Source of the DNA: CAINVV01 sp964528535 | Lineage (GTDB): Bacteria; Bacteroidota; Bacteroidia; Bacteroidales; Prolixibacteraceae | Assembly: GCA_964528535.1 (NCBI GenBank) | Contig: CAZGSQ010000005.1 | Coordinates: 1-64,000 of the forward strand | Reading direction: 5' to 3' | Length of the DNA stretch: 64,000 nucleotides | In this document: one piece after another, positions 27,359 to 35,924 of the stretch | How the letters are laid out: every line of letters starts with the position of its first letter | Numbering within the stretch: the stretch's first letter is position 1 | Program-made: the position numbers and the translations under genes | The notes under the pieces: model-generated | The model's input: the letters and a program-made list of their open reading frames with translations, nothing else | What the model was told of the DNA's origin: nothing | Database searches by the model: none

Positions 27359-27445
27359 ATGAAACGAGCATGGGCAACACCAACAATTGGCGATGTAAAT
27401 TTACCTGCGAGTTCCATGAGTACTTACAGATATTTAATTATTTAA
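27359..27445 (+). CDS. Micro-ORF leader, copy 1, upstream of the outer-membrane barrel
   Basis: ATG 27359 to TAA 27443-27445, 28 residues beginning MKRAWATPTIGDVN. The whole block (about 27348-27466) is nearly identical to the block at about 59783-59902 in front of the OmpA-like gene. Between the two ORFs there are 8 base differences, no indels, the same start and stop, and 24 of 28 residues identical. The TAA is followed by an identical 15-nt spacer (CAAATATATTTACGA) and then the main ATG. Either a translated leader peptide coupled to the downstream gene or a structured untranslated leader. Confidence 0.5.
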   Translation: MKRAWATPTIGDVNLPASSMSTYRYLII

Positions 27446-27460
27446 CAAATATATTTACGA

Positions 27461-28315
27461 ATGAAAAAACAGCTCATCATAGCATTTTCGATGCTTTTGT
27501 GTTCCAATCTTATCGCTCAGGAGGTGGGCCATTACCTCTACCTGAATGCCGGAGGTGGCGTCCACAACCTCTCTTCTTCCCCGAAGGACGGCAGTCAGAA
27601 AGGTGGTTTGGGCCTCACCCTTGATGCAGGTTATGGCTATTTCTTCAACAAACATTGGGGTTTTCAGGGTGGAATCGGATTGCAATCTTTCGAGCCATCG
27701 GCAACTTTAAATTATACGACCGAAGCCCCATCTGTGGATACCGATGGCGCACCATATTTGTACCGTACTTTTTACAACAACTGGAGGGAGAAGCAGCAAT
27801 TGTTGTTTCTTGACATCCCATTGGGGTTCAAATTCAGGTTACTCTTGTTTAAGAAAATTAATTTTTTGGCTACGGCTGGCATGAAAATGTCCATCCCCCT
27901 CACAGCAACCTATAAAACCACCGGTGGAGCAATAAAAACAACTGGCTATTACAGCCAGTTTAATGTGGTACTGGAGGAGATGCCCCGGCATGGTTTCGAC
28001 AACCTAACCGATCAAATGACGGGCAATGTGTCTATCAAGAGTGCTTTTGGCGCATTTGCCGATTTGGGCGCAAGCTATGGTCTTTCAGAGGGAATTGACC
28101 TGTACGCCGGAGGCTATTTTGTGCAAGGTTTGAACAATGTCACAAAAAGCAGCGGAAAACTTGTTTACCAGCAAGATGGTCAATACAATGGAGTGATGGA
28201 CTCCAACCAGATCGACAAAGCCAATACAACTGCAGTGGGTTTAAAAGTTGGTCTTGTCTGGCGATTTGGTACCAACAAGGTTGTGGAGGAAACATTGTCT
28301 CCTTCGAAAAAATAG
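27461..28315 (+). CDS. Outer-membrane beta-barrel protein
   Basis: 284 residues. Signal peptide MKKQLIIAFSMLLCSNLIAQ (cleavage after AQ), then alternating amphipathic strands with Gly/aromatic pattern (LYLNAGGGVHNLS, GGLGLTLDAGYGYFF, WGFQGGIGLQSF, FLATAGMKMSIPL, ASYGLSEGIDLYAGGYFVQGL, TAVGLKVGLVWRFG). It looks like an 8- to 10-strand barrel of the OMP_b-brl type. It begins 15 nt after the micro-ORF leader stop, and the ricin-repeat gene follows 35 bp downstream. May assist or accompany the surface protein encoded upstream; specific function unknown. Confidence 0.75.
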   Translation: MKKQLIIAFSMLLCSNLIAQEVGHYLYLNAGGGVHNLSSSPKDGSQKGGLGLTLDAGYGYFFNKHWGFQGGIGLQSFEPSATLNYTTEAPSVDTDGAPYLYRTFYNNWREKQQLLFLDIPLGFKFRLLLFKKINFLATAGMKMSIPLTATYKTTGGAIKTTGYYSQFNVVLEEMPRHGFDNLTDQMTGNVSIKSAFGAFADLGASYGLSEGIDLYAGGYFVQGLNNVTKSSGKLVYQQDGQYNGVMDSNQIDKANTTAVGLKVGLVWRFGTNKVVEETLSPSKK

Positions 28316-28350
28316 AAATTGAATACTCACCATAAGCTAATAAATTTCAC

Positions 28351-29385
28351 ATGAAAATCACAAGATTGCTCATTTTTTTTGCCTTTCTGACAGTATCAGC
28401 AGGGAGCCTGAAAGCGCAACCGGCAAGTAATTTGGCTGGTTCGAACTTTTTTACTACCAAATTTTCAAAGGAAAAAGTTTGGGACGTTCAACGTGACCCT
28501 GCTTATCCGAAAGCCGGACAGGATTGGAAATTGTCCGGATTGCAAAGTGCCTTGGGAACCGACGGCGCTGCCATTGATTGGGGAAGGGCAAACAACAGGT
28601 ATTTGATGTTTGTTCTGGAAGTGGATAATACGCGTGGGACAAACACCCTGGCAGATGATGTCAACAGAGCCGGAGCCAAATACAAAGTTTTGCTCAAATT
28701 GTTTGAGAGCAATGGTATTTTGGTAAAAATTGTTTCGAAATGGGGCAAGATCATTGGCATGGGAACGCAGGGATTCTTGTATGAAGCGGAGGGTATTTAT
28801 GGTACCTATTTCTCAACCTCGCCTTTGAAAAAAGGTGCCATTGTCAGTTACAAACCTGGTCTGGCAGAAGTGACCAAAATGTCCGAAATAGTGAATGTTC
28901 CGGAATCACCCAAATTAATTCCCCAAACAGTGCCATCTCAGATCGCAACAGGATATTACACGCTCACCGCACGTTGCAGCGGGAAAGTATTGGATGTACT
29001 CGATGCCAGCAAACTTGACGGAGCTAAGATCCAGCAGTGGAAACTGAATGGGAATGTGGCCCAGCATTGGAAAATTGAACCGGTTGCCGGAGCGCCCGGA
29101 TACTATACCCTTACCGCAAGATGCAGCGGAAAGCTTTTGGATGTGCTCGATGGCAACAAATTGGATGGTGCCAAAGTTCAGCAATGGAAACTAAATGGAA
29201 ACATAGCCCAACACTGGAAAATTGATCCTGTAGCAGGGGCAGCAGGTTATTTTGTCTTAACCGCCAGATGCAGTGGAAAGGTATTGGATGTGCTCGATGC
29301 CAGTAAATTAGACGGAGCAGTCATCCAACTTTGGAAATTGAATGGAAATGTGGCACAACATTGGAAATTGGATCAGGTAAAGTAG
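28351..29385 (+). CDS. Secreted protein with triple ricin-type (RICIN) lectin-like repeat
   Basis: 344 residues. Signal peptide (about 1-22, ending LKAQ), an unrecognised N-terminal domain (about 25-190), then three tandem 49-residue units (201-249, 250-298, 299-344). Each has YxLTARCSGKxLDVLD, KLDGAxIQ(Q/L)W and NGNxAQHWK, the QxW-type pattern of a beta-trefoil ricin B lectin. The units are nearly identical, indicating recent duplication or conversion. Likely binds carbohydrate outside the cell. Co-oriented with the barrel gene 35 bp upstream. A frameshifted gene remnant follows directly. Confidence 0.8.
   Translation: MKITRLLIFFAFLTVSAGSLKAQPASNLAGSNFFTTKFSKEKVWDVQRDPAYPKAGQDWKLSGLQSALGTDGAAIDWGRANNRYLMFVLEVDNTRGTNTLADDVNRAGAKYKVLLKLFESNGILVKIVSKWGKIIGMGTQGFLYEAEGIYGTYFSTSPLKKGAIVSYKPGLAEVTKMSEIVNVPESPKLIPQTVPSQIATGYYTLTARCSGKVLDVLDASKLDGAKIQQWKLNGNVAQHWKIEPVAGAPGYYTLTARCSGKLLDVLDGNKLDGAKVQQWKLNGNIAQHWKIDPVAGAAGYFVLTARCSGKVLDVLDASKLDGAVIQLWKLNGNVAQHWKLDQVK
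28951..29382 (+). repeat. Three tandem 147-bp repeats (ricin-type units)
   Basis: Units at 28951-29097, 29098-29244 and 29245-29382 (last one slightly short). Three units make one beta-trefoil. Similarity is very high at protein level. Confidence 0.9.
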
Positions 29386-29386
29386 T

Positions 29387-29706
29387 ATCTTCCCGATACC
29401 CAAGTGGTTCTACCCAGGCAAACGCAAGGACAACAAATATTTCTTTGCACCTGACAAAAGCTATGTCCTTAGAGCTAACTTCCGTGAGATGGGAAAAAGC
29501 ATCGAGAAGGGTTTTCTCCCTTGCGCTGTGGATGATGTCAGTCGTTACCTGCTCGTTCCAAAACAGGACAGTTTAAAAGTATTGGCGTTGGTTTGGCAAT
29601 ATTTGCGACGGGTGATAAAATAGACAAGCAAGCAATCGGTCTTTACAAGAAGGCTCCGATTCCACCAGTTCTCGAAGATTTGGCTAAATTGTTGCAAGCC
29701 TTTTGA
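29387..29706 (+). pseudogene. Frameshifted gene remnant after the ricin-repeat gene
   Basis: Two overlapping reading frames look coding but are out of register. The first (from about 29390) reads IPKWFYPGKRKDNKYFFAPD and on to SRYLLVPKQDS near 29574. The second picks up near 29560 as KTGQFKSIGVGLAIFATGDK and ends LAKLLQAF with TGA at 29704-29706. The switch lies near the CCAAAAC run at 29558-29564. No start codon or N-terminal part is present, so this is probably the 3' end of a decayed gene. Family not recognised. The remaining DNA to 29870 holds only the promoter below. Confidence 0.45.
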
Positions 29707-29805
29707 AGCCGGTATTTCTCTTAATTTTGATAGTTACTACACTTATTTTAACATCGTTTAGTGAAAAAATAACCTTTTGCGGATACAATTTCCTGGTTTC
29801 GTTCC

Positions 29806-29813
29806 TATCTTTG
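29806..29813 (+). promoter_or_regulatory. Candidate -7 box for the 66-residue protein
   Basis: TATCTTTG matches TAnnTTTG, 57 nt before ATG 29871. No TTTG at the preferred distance (the nearest is 26 bp away). Confidence 0.45.
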
Positions 29814-29870
29814 CCCCGCCAACTTTGTAGTTTAGAATAGTCTAAGTTATACTTTACAACAAGTCATACC

Positions 29871-30071
29871 ATGAGACAATCGATGCACACAGAATTATCC
29901 CAGCTGGATTTTTTACAGATGGAAGTTAGTGAGAGAATGACAGCTGACGTACTAAACAACCAGGAACTTGTACTCCGTAAAGTGGGTCAGGCATTTGTCG
30001 TAGATTGGCAATTGCAGGAGATTGAACAGAGTGAATTCAAAAAGCGGGCTTTGAGTGACAATAAGTTCTAA
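29871..30071 (+). CDS. Hypothetical small protein
   Basis: 66 residues, MRQSMHTELSQLDFLQMEVS at the start, acidic and helix-prone, with a hydrophobic patch VLRKVGQAFVVDWQLQEIEQ. No signal peptide, no recognised motif. Supported as a gene by an upstream TAnnTTTG box and codon-like composition; 54 bp before the NIF3-like gene. Could be a small regulator, but nothing specific shows this. Confidence 0.5.
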   Translation: MRQSMHTELSQLDFLQMEVSERMTADVLNNQELVLRKVGQAFVVDWQLQEIEQSEFKKRALSDNKF

Positions 30072-30082
30072 ACTATATTTGT

Positions 30083-30090
30083 TAAATTTG
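30083..30090 (+). promoter_or_regulatory. Candidate -7 box for the NIF3-like gene
   Basis: TAAATTTG matches TAnnTTTG, 35 nt before ATG 30126; no TTTG at standard spacing. Confidence 0.4.
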
Positions 30091-30125
30091 ATGGGTCCAA
30101 GCACCTCAAACAGATAAAATATAGT

Positions 30126-30986
30126 ATGAATAAATTATTTCTTTGTGTCCTGATTGTTACAGTATTCACCTTACGTCCCTCCGTCGCCCAGAACCACCTG
30201 ACTGCCAATCAAATCATTGAACTTATCAAAGGAAAAGTCACATGTCCCTGGTCTGCAGAGACGGTCGATACTTTTAAGTCTGGGAATCCTGAAGATGCCG
30301 TCACCGGGATAGTCGTTTGCATGTTTGCTGACATGAAAGCACTACAACAAGCAGTGACCGATCGTTGTAATCTGATAATTACCCACGAACCAACGTTTTA
30401 CAACCATTTGGATGACACAAAATCACTCGTTAATGATCCTGTATTTCTTGAAAAACTGAAATTTATCAACGACCACCATCTGATCATCTGGCGGTTTCAC
30501 GATCACATCCACCGCACCAGTCCGGATGGAATCTATGCCGGAATGGTTGAAAAATTGGGTTGGCGCAAGAACAAAACAGACGACACCATGACCCGGTTTA
30601 AATTTGAACCGGTCAAATTAGCCCAATTTATCAGTCAGCTGAAAACCATTTTCCCGGGAAGCGCCTTCAGGGTAATAGGAAATCCTGGAATGACCGTTAC
30701 AAATGTGGCCTTTTCAGCCGGTGCACCTGGCTCATCTACGCACCTTCGGCTGTTGCAGGAGAAACAGACCGACCTGCTCATTGCGGGCGAATCTCCCGAA
30801 TGGGAAACCTATCAATATGTGCACGACGCACAACTACAGGGTCGAAACAAAGCCGTAATTTTTCTGGGACACACCAATTCGGAGGAGGCCGGTATGGATT
30901 ACTGCGTCACCTGGCTCAAAGGATTCATGCCACTTACTCTTCCGATCCATTATTTTGAGAACGGATCGAGTTTTCAAACATATTAG
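30126..30986 (+). CDS. NIF3-like dinuclear-metal protein with signal peptide
   Basis: 286 residues. Signal peptide MNKLFLCVLIVTVFTLRPSV (cleavage near VAQ). The NIF3 metal motif IITHEPTFY (His87) and the C-terminal GHTNSEEAG (His about 249, Glu about 252) are present; the insert domain between them is short. NIF3 proteins form hexamers binding two metal ions and are normally cytoplasmic with roles tied to GTP cyclohydrolase-like folds, but their chemistry is unsettled. An exported version beside a GH35 gene (26 bp downstream, same strand) suggests a periplasmic hydrolytic role; this is inference. Confidence 0.8.
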   Translation: MNKLFLCVLIVTVFTLRPSVAQNHLTANQIIELIKGKVTCPWSAETVDTFKSGNPEDAVTGIVVCMFADMKALQQAVTDRCNLIITHEPTFYNHLDDTKSLVNDPVFLEKLKFINDHHLIIWRFHDHIHRTSPDGIYAGMVEKLGWRKNKTDDTMTRFKFEPVKLAQFISQLKTIFPGSAFRVIGNPGMTVTNVAFSAGAPGSSTHLRLLQEKQTDLLIAGESPEWETYQYVHDAQLQGRNKAVIFLGHTNSEEAGMDYCVTWLKGFMPLTLPIHYFENGSSFQTY

Positions 30987-31012
30987 CCTCATTTTCTTCC
31001 AAGGTAGCCACC

Positions 31013-33217
31013 ATGAAAAAATTAGCCCACTCTGTGATTTGTTGGATGCTCGTGTCAAACCTGGAAATTTGTCTTGCCCAACAGACCTTGACGCCCATTC
31101 AATTCAACAAAGTCAGTTACCTGAAAGATGGAAAGCCTTTTTATCTGTTGTCAGGTGAGTTTCACTATTTCAGAGTACCCAAGGAGGATTGGAAAAAAAG
31201 GATGGAACTTTACAAAGAATCGGGCGGAAATTGCTTGGCTACCTATGTTCCCTGGCTCATTCACGAGCCCAAAGAGGGAACTTTTGATTTCGGTCCTGAC
31301 GGATTCAGAGACCTGGAAGGCTTCCTTAAACTGGCGAAAGAGGAAAATTTGTACGTCATCGTTCGCCCGGGGCCTTACCAATATACTGAACTTAACTACG
31401 ATGGCCTACCGGGATGGCTCTGTGAAAATTATCCCCAACTCCGGGCGAAGAATTTTGAAGGGAAGGATTACCGGATTGCCTCCATCTCTTACCAGCATCC
31501 GCTGTTTTTGGCAAAGGTGAAGAGATGGTACGACAAAGTTTGTCCTATTCTTGCCAAATATTCTGTCAACAAGGGTGGACCTGTGGTCTTTATGCAGCTC
31601 GACAATGAATTGACAGGTGTGCATATCTGGAACAAACAACTTGATTACAACCCTGAAACAATGGGATTTGGAAAGAGCGATGGACCTTTTGTCCGGTTCC
31701 TTCGACAGAAATACGGGGAGATTGCAGTATTGAATTCGTGCTATGGAATGAAATATGAGTCCTTCGACAAAGTTGTTCCGATTAACCCTTCTAAATGTGA
31801 AAAGGCGGAAGAACTGAGACAGCTCAAGGATTACCACGATTTTTATTTTTCGATGGCCGCCGATTACCTCGATACTTTGGCCAAGATGGCACGTGTAAAT
31901 GGGGTCGACGTTCCATTGGTTCACAATGCAGCCAATCCTGAAATGATCCCCTATTTCAAGGAAACGGTAAAGAAGATCCGACCACCCTTCCTGCTTGGGA
32001 TGGATAGTTATTACAGTCTCGACCAGACCTGGCAGCAGAACAATCCAACACCGCAATACATCGCCAGAACCTTCTTCGGACTTGAAATGCTAAGGTTGAT
32101 GGGCTATCCTCCAACCATTTTTGAAATTGCTTCGGGCAGTATTTCAGATTGGCCTCCGATCACCGCTACCGATGCAAAAGCCTGTTACATGGCGAGTCTG
32201 GCATTCGGCATGAAGGGACACAACTATTACATTTTTACCGGAGGTGTCAACCCCCTTGGATATGGCTCAACAGCCGATCTGTACGATTACAATGCCCCGG
32301 TAAGTGTGAAGAATGAGTTGCGGCCACTCTATTTTGCCCAGCAAGAAGTAGCGAAATTCATCGCGAATGAGAAATGGCTAACCGTATCGGAAAAGGTTCA
32401 TGATTGCAGGATTGCCCTGGATTTGGAGTATGCCCGTTCTGACATGTACTGGAAAACGAGAGGCGCTTTTCTTTTCCAGGCTCCTGAGGCCTGGAAAATG
32501 ATGTTGAAAGGGGTCTTGTCAACTGCCCTGTGCGCCGGAATTTCCCCCGAGTTCTGCAACCTGTCGGATCCCGGCTTCCTGAAAGATACTACACCGATTG
32601 TGGTTGTTTCGTCGGTTACGATGGCTGCCGATAAGCAGAAGAACCTGGTGAATTTTCTTAAAAATGGAGGGAAAGTACTGCTTCTGCCGGTGGTGCCAAC
32701 CCTGGATGATGATTTTAATCCATGTACCATCCTCTCTGATTTTATCGGTAATCCCGTCGTATCGGAAGGGAAGAATTTTTTTTCACGCGCATCGTTTGGG
32801 CCGATCCGCAATGTGATGAAAGAGTACTTATTTGTGTTGGACAAAACACCTGATCGTGCTGAAGTTATTGGGAAAGAGGAAATTACCGGTAAGACCATTG
32901 CATTCAAAACAACTACTCCGGGAAGCGGGCAATTTGCCTGGGCTGGAATTGGCTGGACAGCCCGTCAAAATGAACAGGGGAAAATGCTGTCCTATCTGTT
33001 GGCAGAAGTTGGCTTCCAACAAAAAGTCAGCTCTGACAATCCCAACATATGGATCACCCTTCGATCGGACGGCAAGAAAGAGATGTTATTTCTGATGAAT
33101 CTGTTTACGACACCACAAACCATTTCTATTTCCTACCAGGATTTTGCCGGGAAGCCAGTGAAATATATCGACGTGCTGGTGGAGGCGATGACGGTAAAGA
33201 CGCTGAGACATGAATAA
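31013..33217 (+). CDS. Secreted GH35 beta-galactosidase-like glycoside hydrolase
   Basis: 734 residues. Signal peptide (about 1-22). TIM-barrel GH35 core: LLSGEFHYFRVP (about 44-55), CLATYVPWLIHEP, VRPGPYQYTE, acid/base Glu in MQLDNELTG (about 198) and nucleophile Glu in PTIFEIASGS (about 371). A C-terminal Rossmann-like/beta region from about 500 includes a trimerisation-like segment. GH35 enzymes remove terminal beta-galactosyl (or exo-beta-glucosamine) residues; periplasmic or surface location inferred. Follows the exported NIF3-like gene by 26 bp, probably in one operon. No SusC/SusD pair nearby. Confidence 0.88.
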   Translation: MKKLAHSVICWMLVSNLEICLAQQTLTPIQFNKVSYLKDGKPFYLLSGEFHYFRVPKEDWKKRMELYKESGGNCLATYVPWLIHEPKEGTFDFGPDGFRDLEGFLKLAKEENLYVIVRPGPYQYTELNYDGLPGWLCENYPQLRAKNFEGKDYRIASISYQHPLFLAKVKRWYDKVCPILAKYSVNKGGPVVFMQLDNELTGVHIWNKQLDYNPETMGFGKSDGPFVRFLRQKYGEIAVLNSCYGMKYESFDKVVPINPSKCEKAEELRQLKDYHDFYFSMAADYLDTLAKMARVNGVDVPLVHNAANPEMIPYFKETVKKIRPPFLLGMDSYYSLDQTWQQNNPTPQYIARTFFGLEMLRLMGYPPTIFEIASGSISDWPPITATDAKACYMASLAFGMKGHNYYIFTGGVNPLGYGSTADLYDYNAPVSVKNELRPLYFAQQEVAKFIANEKWLTVSEKVHDCRIALDLEYARSDMYWKTRGAFLFQAPEAWKMMLKGVLSTALCAGISPEFCNLSDPGFLKDTTPIVVVSSVTMAADKQKNLVNFLKNGGKVLLLPVVPTLDDDFNPCTILSDFIGNPVVSEGKNFFSRASFGPIRNVMKEYLFVLDKTPDRAEVIGKEEITGKTIAFKTTTPGSGQFAWAGIGWTARQNEQGKMLSYLLAEVGFQQKVSSDNPNIWITLRSDGKKEMLFLMNLFTTPQTISISYQDFAGKPVKYIDVLVEAMTVKTLRHE

Positions 33218-33394
33218 TGGTATGCTAAATAGACAAAATTGTACAAGGGTTGTTCTCAGTATCAACTTACTTTTACACCGCCTAAAAAGTGAGTGGGATT
33301 AAAAAGTTTAAATTGATTCCTATAAATGTTCGGATGCCAAGTTTTAAATTCATTGCCATGGAAAGTGAAAAGTAAAAAATGAAAAGTGACATGA

Positions 33395-33752
33395 GTCAAA
33401 TACGCAACAGGAGTCGGAAGGGTAGGGGCACAGGAAATCGATGAATCTGTGTGGCTTAACAGGATGCTGCATGCCATAGCACTGGTTTGGGACGGAATGA
33501 CCAACCTGGAGCAGGAGGAATGCAAAGAATGGCTTTTAAGGCGCAGTTGTCCGATAAAGCTGTAGTTTTGCATGTAGCCAGACTTACAGCACAACTGATC
33601 AGCTCACTTCCGGGATTAAATTTTGCAACAGTAGGGCGAATGCAAACGGAACTTACCAAATTGGGAGTATGGAAGATGTTTCAATAGGAGGCCAGGATAA
33701 TTTTACGGTACTGGTTCCGGCAGCGAGTGCCGCTGTGGTGTTCATTCAATAG
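33395..33752 (+). pseudogene. Decayed coding region, probable 3' end of a secreted hydrolase
   Basis: Three consecutive open stretches in three different frames look protein-like: 33395-33565 (with SVWLNRMLHAIALVWDGMTN), 33487-33687 (with LSDKAVVLHVARLTAQLISS) and about 33618-33752 (NGTYQIGSMEDVSIGG, then DNFTVLVPAASAAVVFIQ, stop 33750-33752). The last piece looks like the final beta-strands of a glycoside-hydrolase C-terminal sandwich domain. No start or full domain remains, so this is best read as a gene broken by indels. Family uncertain. Confidence 0.4.
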
Positions 33753-33792
33753 TTAATCTGTTAAAGAGATCCTGAAATAATTGAAGAAGTAA

Positions 33793-33800
33793 TATTTTTG
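33793..33800 (+). promoter_or_regulatory. Candidate -7 box of the ABC/GH operon
   Basis: TATTTTTG matches TAnnTTTG, 43 nt before ATG 33844; -33 element not evident. Confidence 0.4.
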
Positions 33801-33843
33801 GAAAAGCTAAACAAACTTAGTAGTACAACCAATACCATACAGA

Positions 33844-34593
33844 ATGATTCAAATAGCCGACCTAACTAAAAATTATGGAAGATTTAACATCATCGATGGA
33901 TTGGATATGACCATTGATATGGGGCAAGTGTATGGATTGCTGGGCAAAAATGGGGCAGGAAAGACGACGTTGATCAACCTGATACTTGATTTAATTGAAA
34001 AGGACAAGGGCAGCATCCATATTTTTGGATCAGATCACAGGCGTCTGGATAAATCTGCCAAAAGCAGGATCGGTGTTGTTGGCGAAGATCTGGCATTGAT
34101 TGAGGAGATTAGCGGCTACGAATTCCTGGCCTTTGTCGGGAAAATATACAAAATCCCTTCCGAAACCCTGAAAAAACGGATCAACGATCTCTTTTCCTAT
34201 TTCTTCGAAGATCCGGCCGATTTGAAAAAGAACATCTCCCGCTATTCAACCGGGATGAAGAAGAAGATCGCATTTTGCGCCGCTGTCATTCATACACCCG
34301 ATCTGCTGATCCTGGATGAACCCTTCTCCGGACTTGATCCGTTTGTTGCCAACCAGATGGTCACCTTTTTAAAAAAATACCACCGGGCCGACAGGGCCAT
34401 CCTTATTTTATCGCATGACCTGTCGTATGTCGAAAAAGTCTCCACGCACATAGGTGTATTGGACAACCACCGGCTTGTATTCAATTCGACCATTGGCAAT
34501 TTTACGGAGAATGGAGCCAATGAACTGGACGATGCCTTGTTGGGATTGTTGAAGCCCAATGAGAGCGAAATTGAAAAAATAGACTGGGTATGA
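33844..34593 (+). CDS. ABC transporter ATP-binding protein
   Basis: 249 residues. Walker A GKNGAGKT (about 34-41), signature region YSTGMKKK (about 135-142), Walker B LLILDEPFSGLDP (about 155-167) and switch LSHD. This is the single-domain ATPase type used with a separate permease, as in efflux or export systems. Overlaps the permease gene by 4 bp (ATGA), so the two are translationally coupled. No binding protein is encoded nearby, which argues against an importer. Substrate unknown; first gene of a run of five closely spaced genes to GH36. Confidence 0.9.
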   Translation: MIQIADLTKNYGRFNIIDGLDMTIDMGQVYGLLGKNGAGKTTLINLILDLIEKDKGSIHIFGSDHRRLDKSAKSRIGVVGEDLALIEEISGYEFLAFVGKIYKIPSETLKKRINDLFSYFFEDPADLKKNISRYSTGMKKKIAFCAAVIHTPDLLILDEPFSGLDPFVANQMVTFLKKYHRADRAILILSHDLSYVEKVSTHIGVLDNHRLVFNSTIGNFTENGANELDDALLGLLKPNESEIEKIDWV

Positions 34594-35918
34594 TGGCCTA
34601 TCTGTTGTTCATCCGGCTGAAAGGCTTCTTTCTGGGGTTAAAGAATCCCTGGAACAGTGTCTTGACTCTTGGGGCTATCCTGACCATCTGGTTCTACGGA
34701 TGGGGACTTGCCACCATCATCAACAAGGCAATACAAGGCGAAACAGGTCATGTGACGCCACAAACGGTCATCAATTATGCACTGGCAGCCATCTTAGGTT
34801 TTGTGTTGTTCCGAATGATATTTCCGCGCTACAAACCGCAAAAGCAATACTTACCTAAATTCTACCCACTTTCAAGATTGCAGCACTATTTGATTTCAGT
34901 CGTTTCTGATTTGACAAAACCCCTTTTGGTTGGTATTGCCTTTTTTATGGTCATCTGTTTCTTGTATCTGCAAGATTTAAAATTCACCTTTCTTTTTCTG
35001 GGGCTAAGTGCCTTGGTAACGGGGCAGTTGCTTCGCCGTCTGGTCCAATATGGGATTGATTTCAGGAAAAGATCAGTTGGAAATGTACTGTTCGCACTTT
35101 CATGGGTGATTCCACTGGTCTTGATCGTTTATTTTGCGAGCCTCTCCCCATACATCAGGGTACTGAGTTTTTTCGTTCCGGTCTACCTGTTTGCCATCGG
35201 GTACTTGCTGGAACTGACGATCCTTGAAAATAGCAAGAGCCAAATAGCCGGAGGCGCCTGGACCGGTAATTTGTACCTAAAACTACTTGTCAACAATCCC
35301 AAAGCCAGGTTGATATTAATGGTAGGTATCCTGTTTAAAGTGTTTCTGCTCTCGGGTGATTATATGATGTTTAACAATAAAGGGAAACACATGTTTGATG
35401 GACAATTGGTGTACTGGATATTTGCGTCGCCATTGATCCTCTTTACCTATGTTTTTAACAATGTATGGGGTTATTGGAAATCTATCTGGTTGAATTTTGA
35501 ATTGCGTACCGGTTCGTACAAGGAGATGACGCAATTTGTTGCCAGACTGCTCGTTATACCTCTGCTTCTTGATGCGGCGATCACCTTGCCGGTGCTGCTG
35601 ATGTCGTGGAACCTGGCCCAGTTTGTGGTAATTTTTTACATTGTGTCCTTGCTGTGTTTGATTTCATGCTCTTTTTTGTGGTCACTTCTTTTCCCAATCA
35701 GCATCAGGAATACTTTTCAAATGAGGGGGACCAGTTCCTTTGTAAGTTCGTTGGTCTCTATGGTTGCGGTAATAAGCCTGTCACTTCTGAAACTGAATTA
35801 TTGGTTTTACATTCTGATCCCTTTTTATTTATTCCTTTCCTACATGGCCTACAAGTTGTCGCTGGAGTTGTACAAAGTGAAGAAATATGTTTTGGTCAAT
35901 AAGATACTAAAAGACTAA
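34590..35918 (+). CDS. ABC transporter permease-like integral membrane protein
   Basis: 442 residues with about 10-12 predicted hydrophobic helices (e.g. VINYALAAILGFVLFRMIF, LLVGIAFFMVICFLYLQDL, SWVIPLVLIVYFASLSPYI, FVVIFYIVSLLCLISCSFL). Matches the layout of DUF-type ABC-2 permeases of Bacteroidota paired with a stand-alone ATPase. Translationally coupled to the ATPase gene; the beta-propeller gene starts 6 bp downstream. No catalytic motif. Likely exports or moves a hydrophobic or oligosaccharide compound; inference from partner only. Confidence 0.8.
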   Translation: MMAYLLFIRLKGFFLGLKNPWNSVLTLGAILTIWFYGWGLATIINKAIQGETGHVTPQTVINYALAAILGFVLFRMIFPRYKPQKQYLPKFYPLSRLQHYLISVVSDLTKPLLVGIAFFMVICFLYLQDLKFTFLFLGLSALVTGQLLRRLVQYGIDFRKRSVGNVLFALSWVIPLVLIVYFASLSPYIRVLSFFVPVYLFAIGYLLELTILENSKSQIAGGAWTGNLYLKLLVNNPKARLILMVGILFKVFLLSGDYMMFNNKGKHMFDGQLVYWIFASPLILFTYVFNNVWGYWKSIWLNFELRTGSYKEMTQFVARLLVIPLLLDAAITLPVLLMSWNLAQFVVIFYIVSLLCLISCSFLWSLLFPISIRNTFQMRGTSSFVSSLVSMVAVISLSLLKLNYWFYILIPFYLFLSYMAYKLSLELYKVKKYVLVNKILKD

Positions 35919-35924
35919 AATCCG

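Larger units (their letters stand above)
33218..33843 (+). other. Long intergenic region with heptamer tract and decayed coding pieces
   Basis: 626 bp. Contains a short GAAAAGT-type heptamer tract (33361-33387), the decayed pieces at 33395-33752, and the ABC-gene promoter box at 33793. No intact gene seen. Confidence 0.7.

Noticed and set aside
27359..27445. Micro-ORF as a PqqA-like or lasso-type peptide precursor
   Set aside because: The MKRAW..P start is superficially similar, but no maturation enzyme gene is nearby and the duplicate sits before an unrelated envelope gene.
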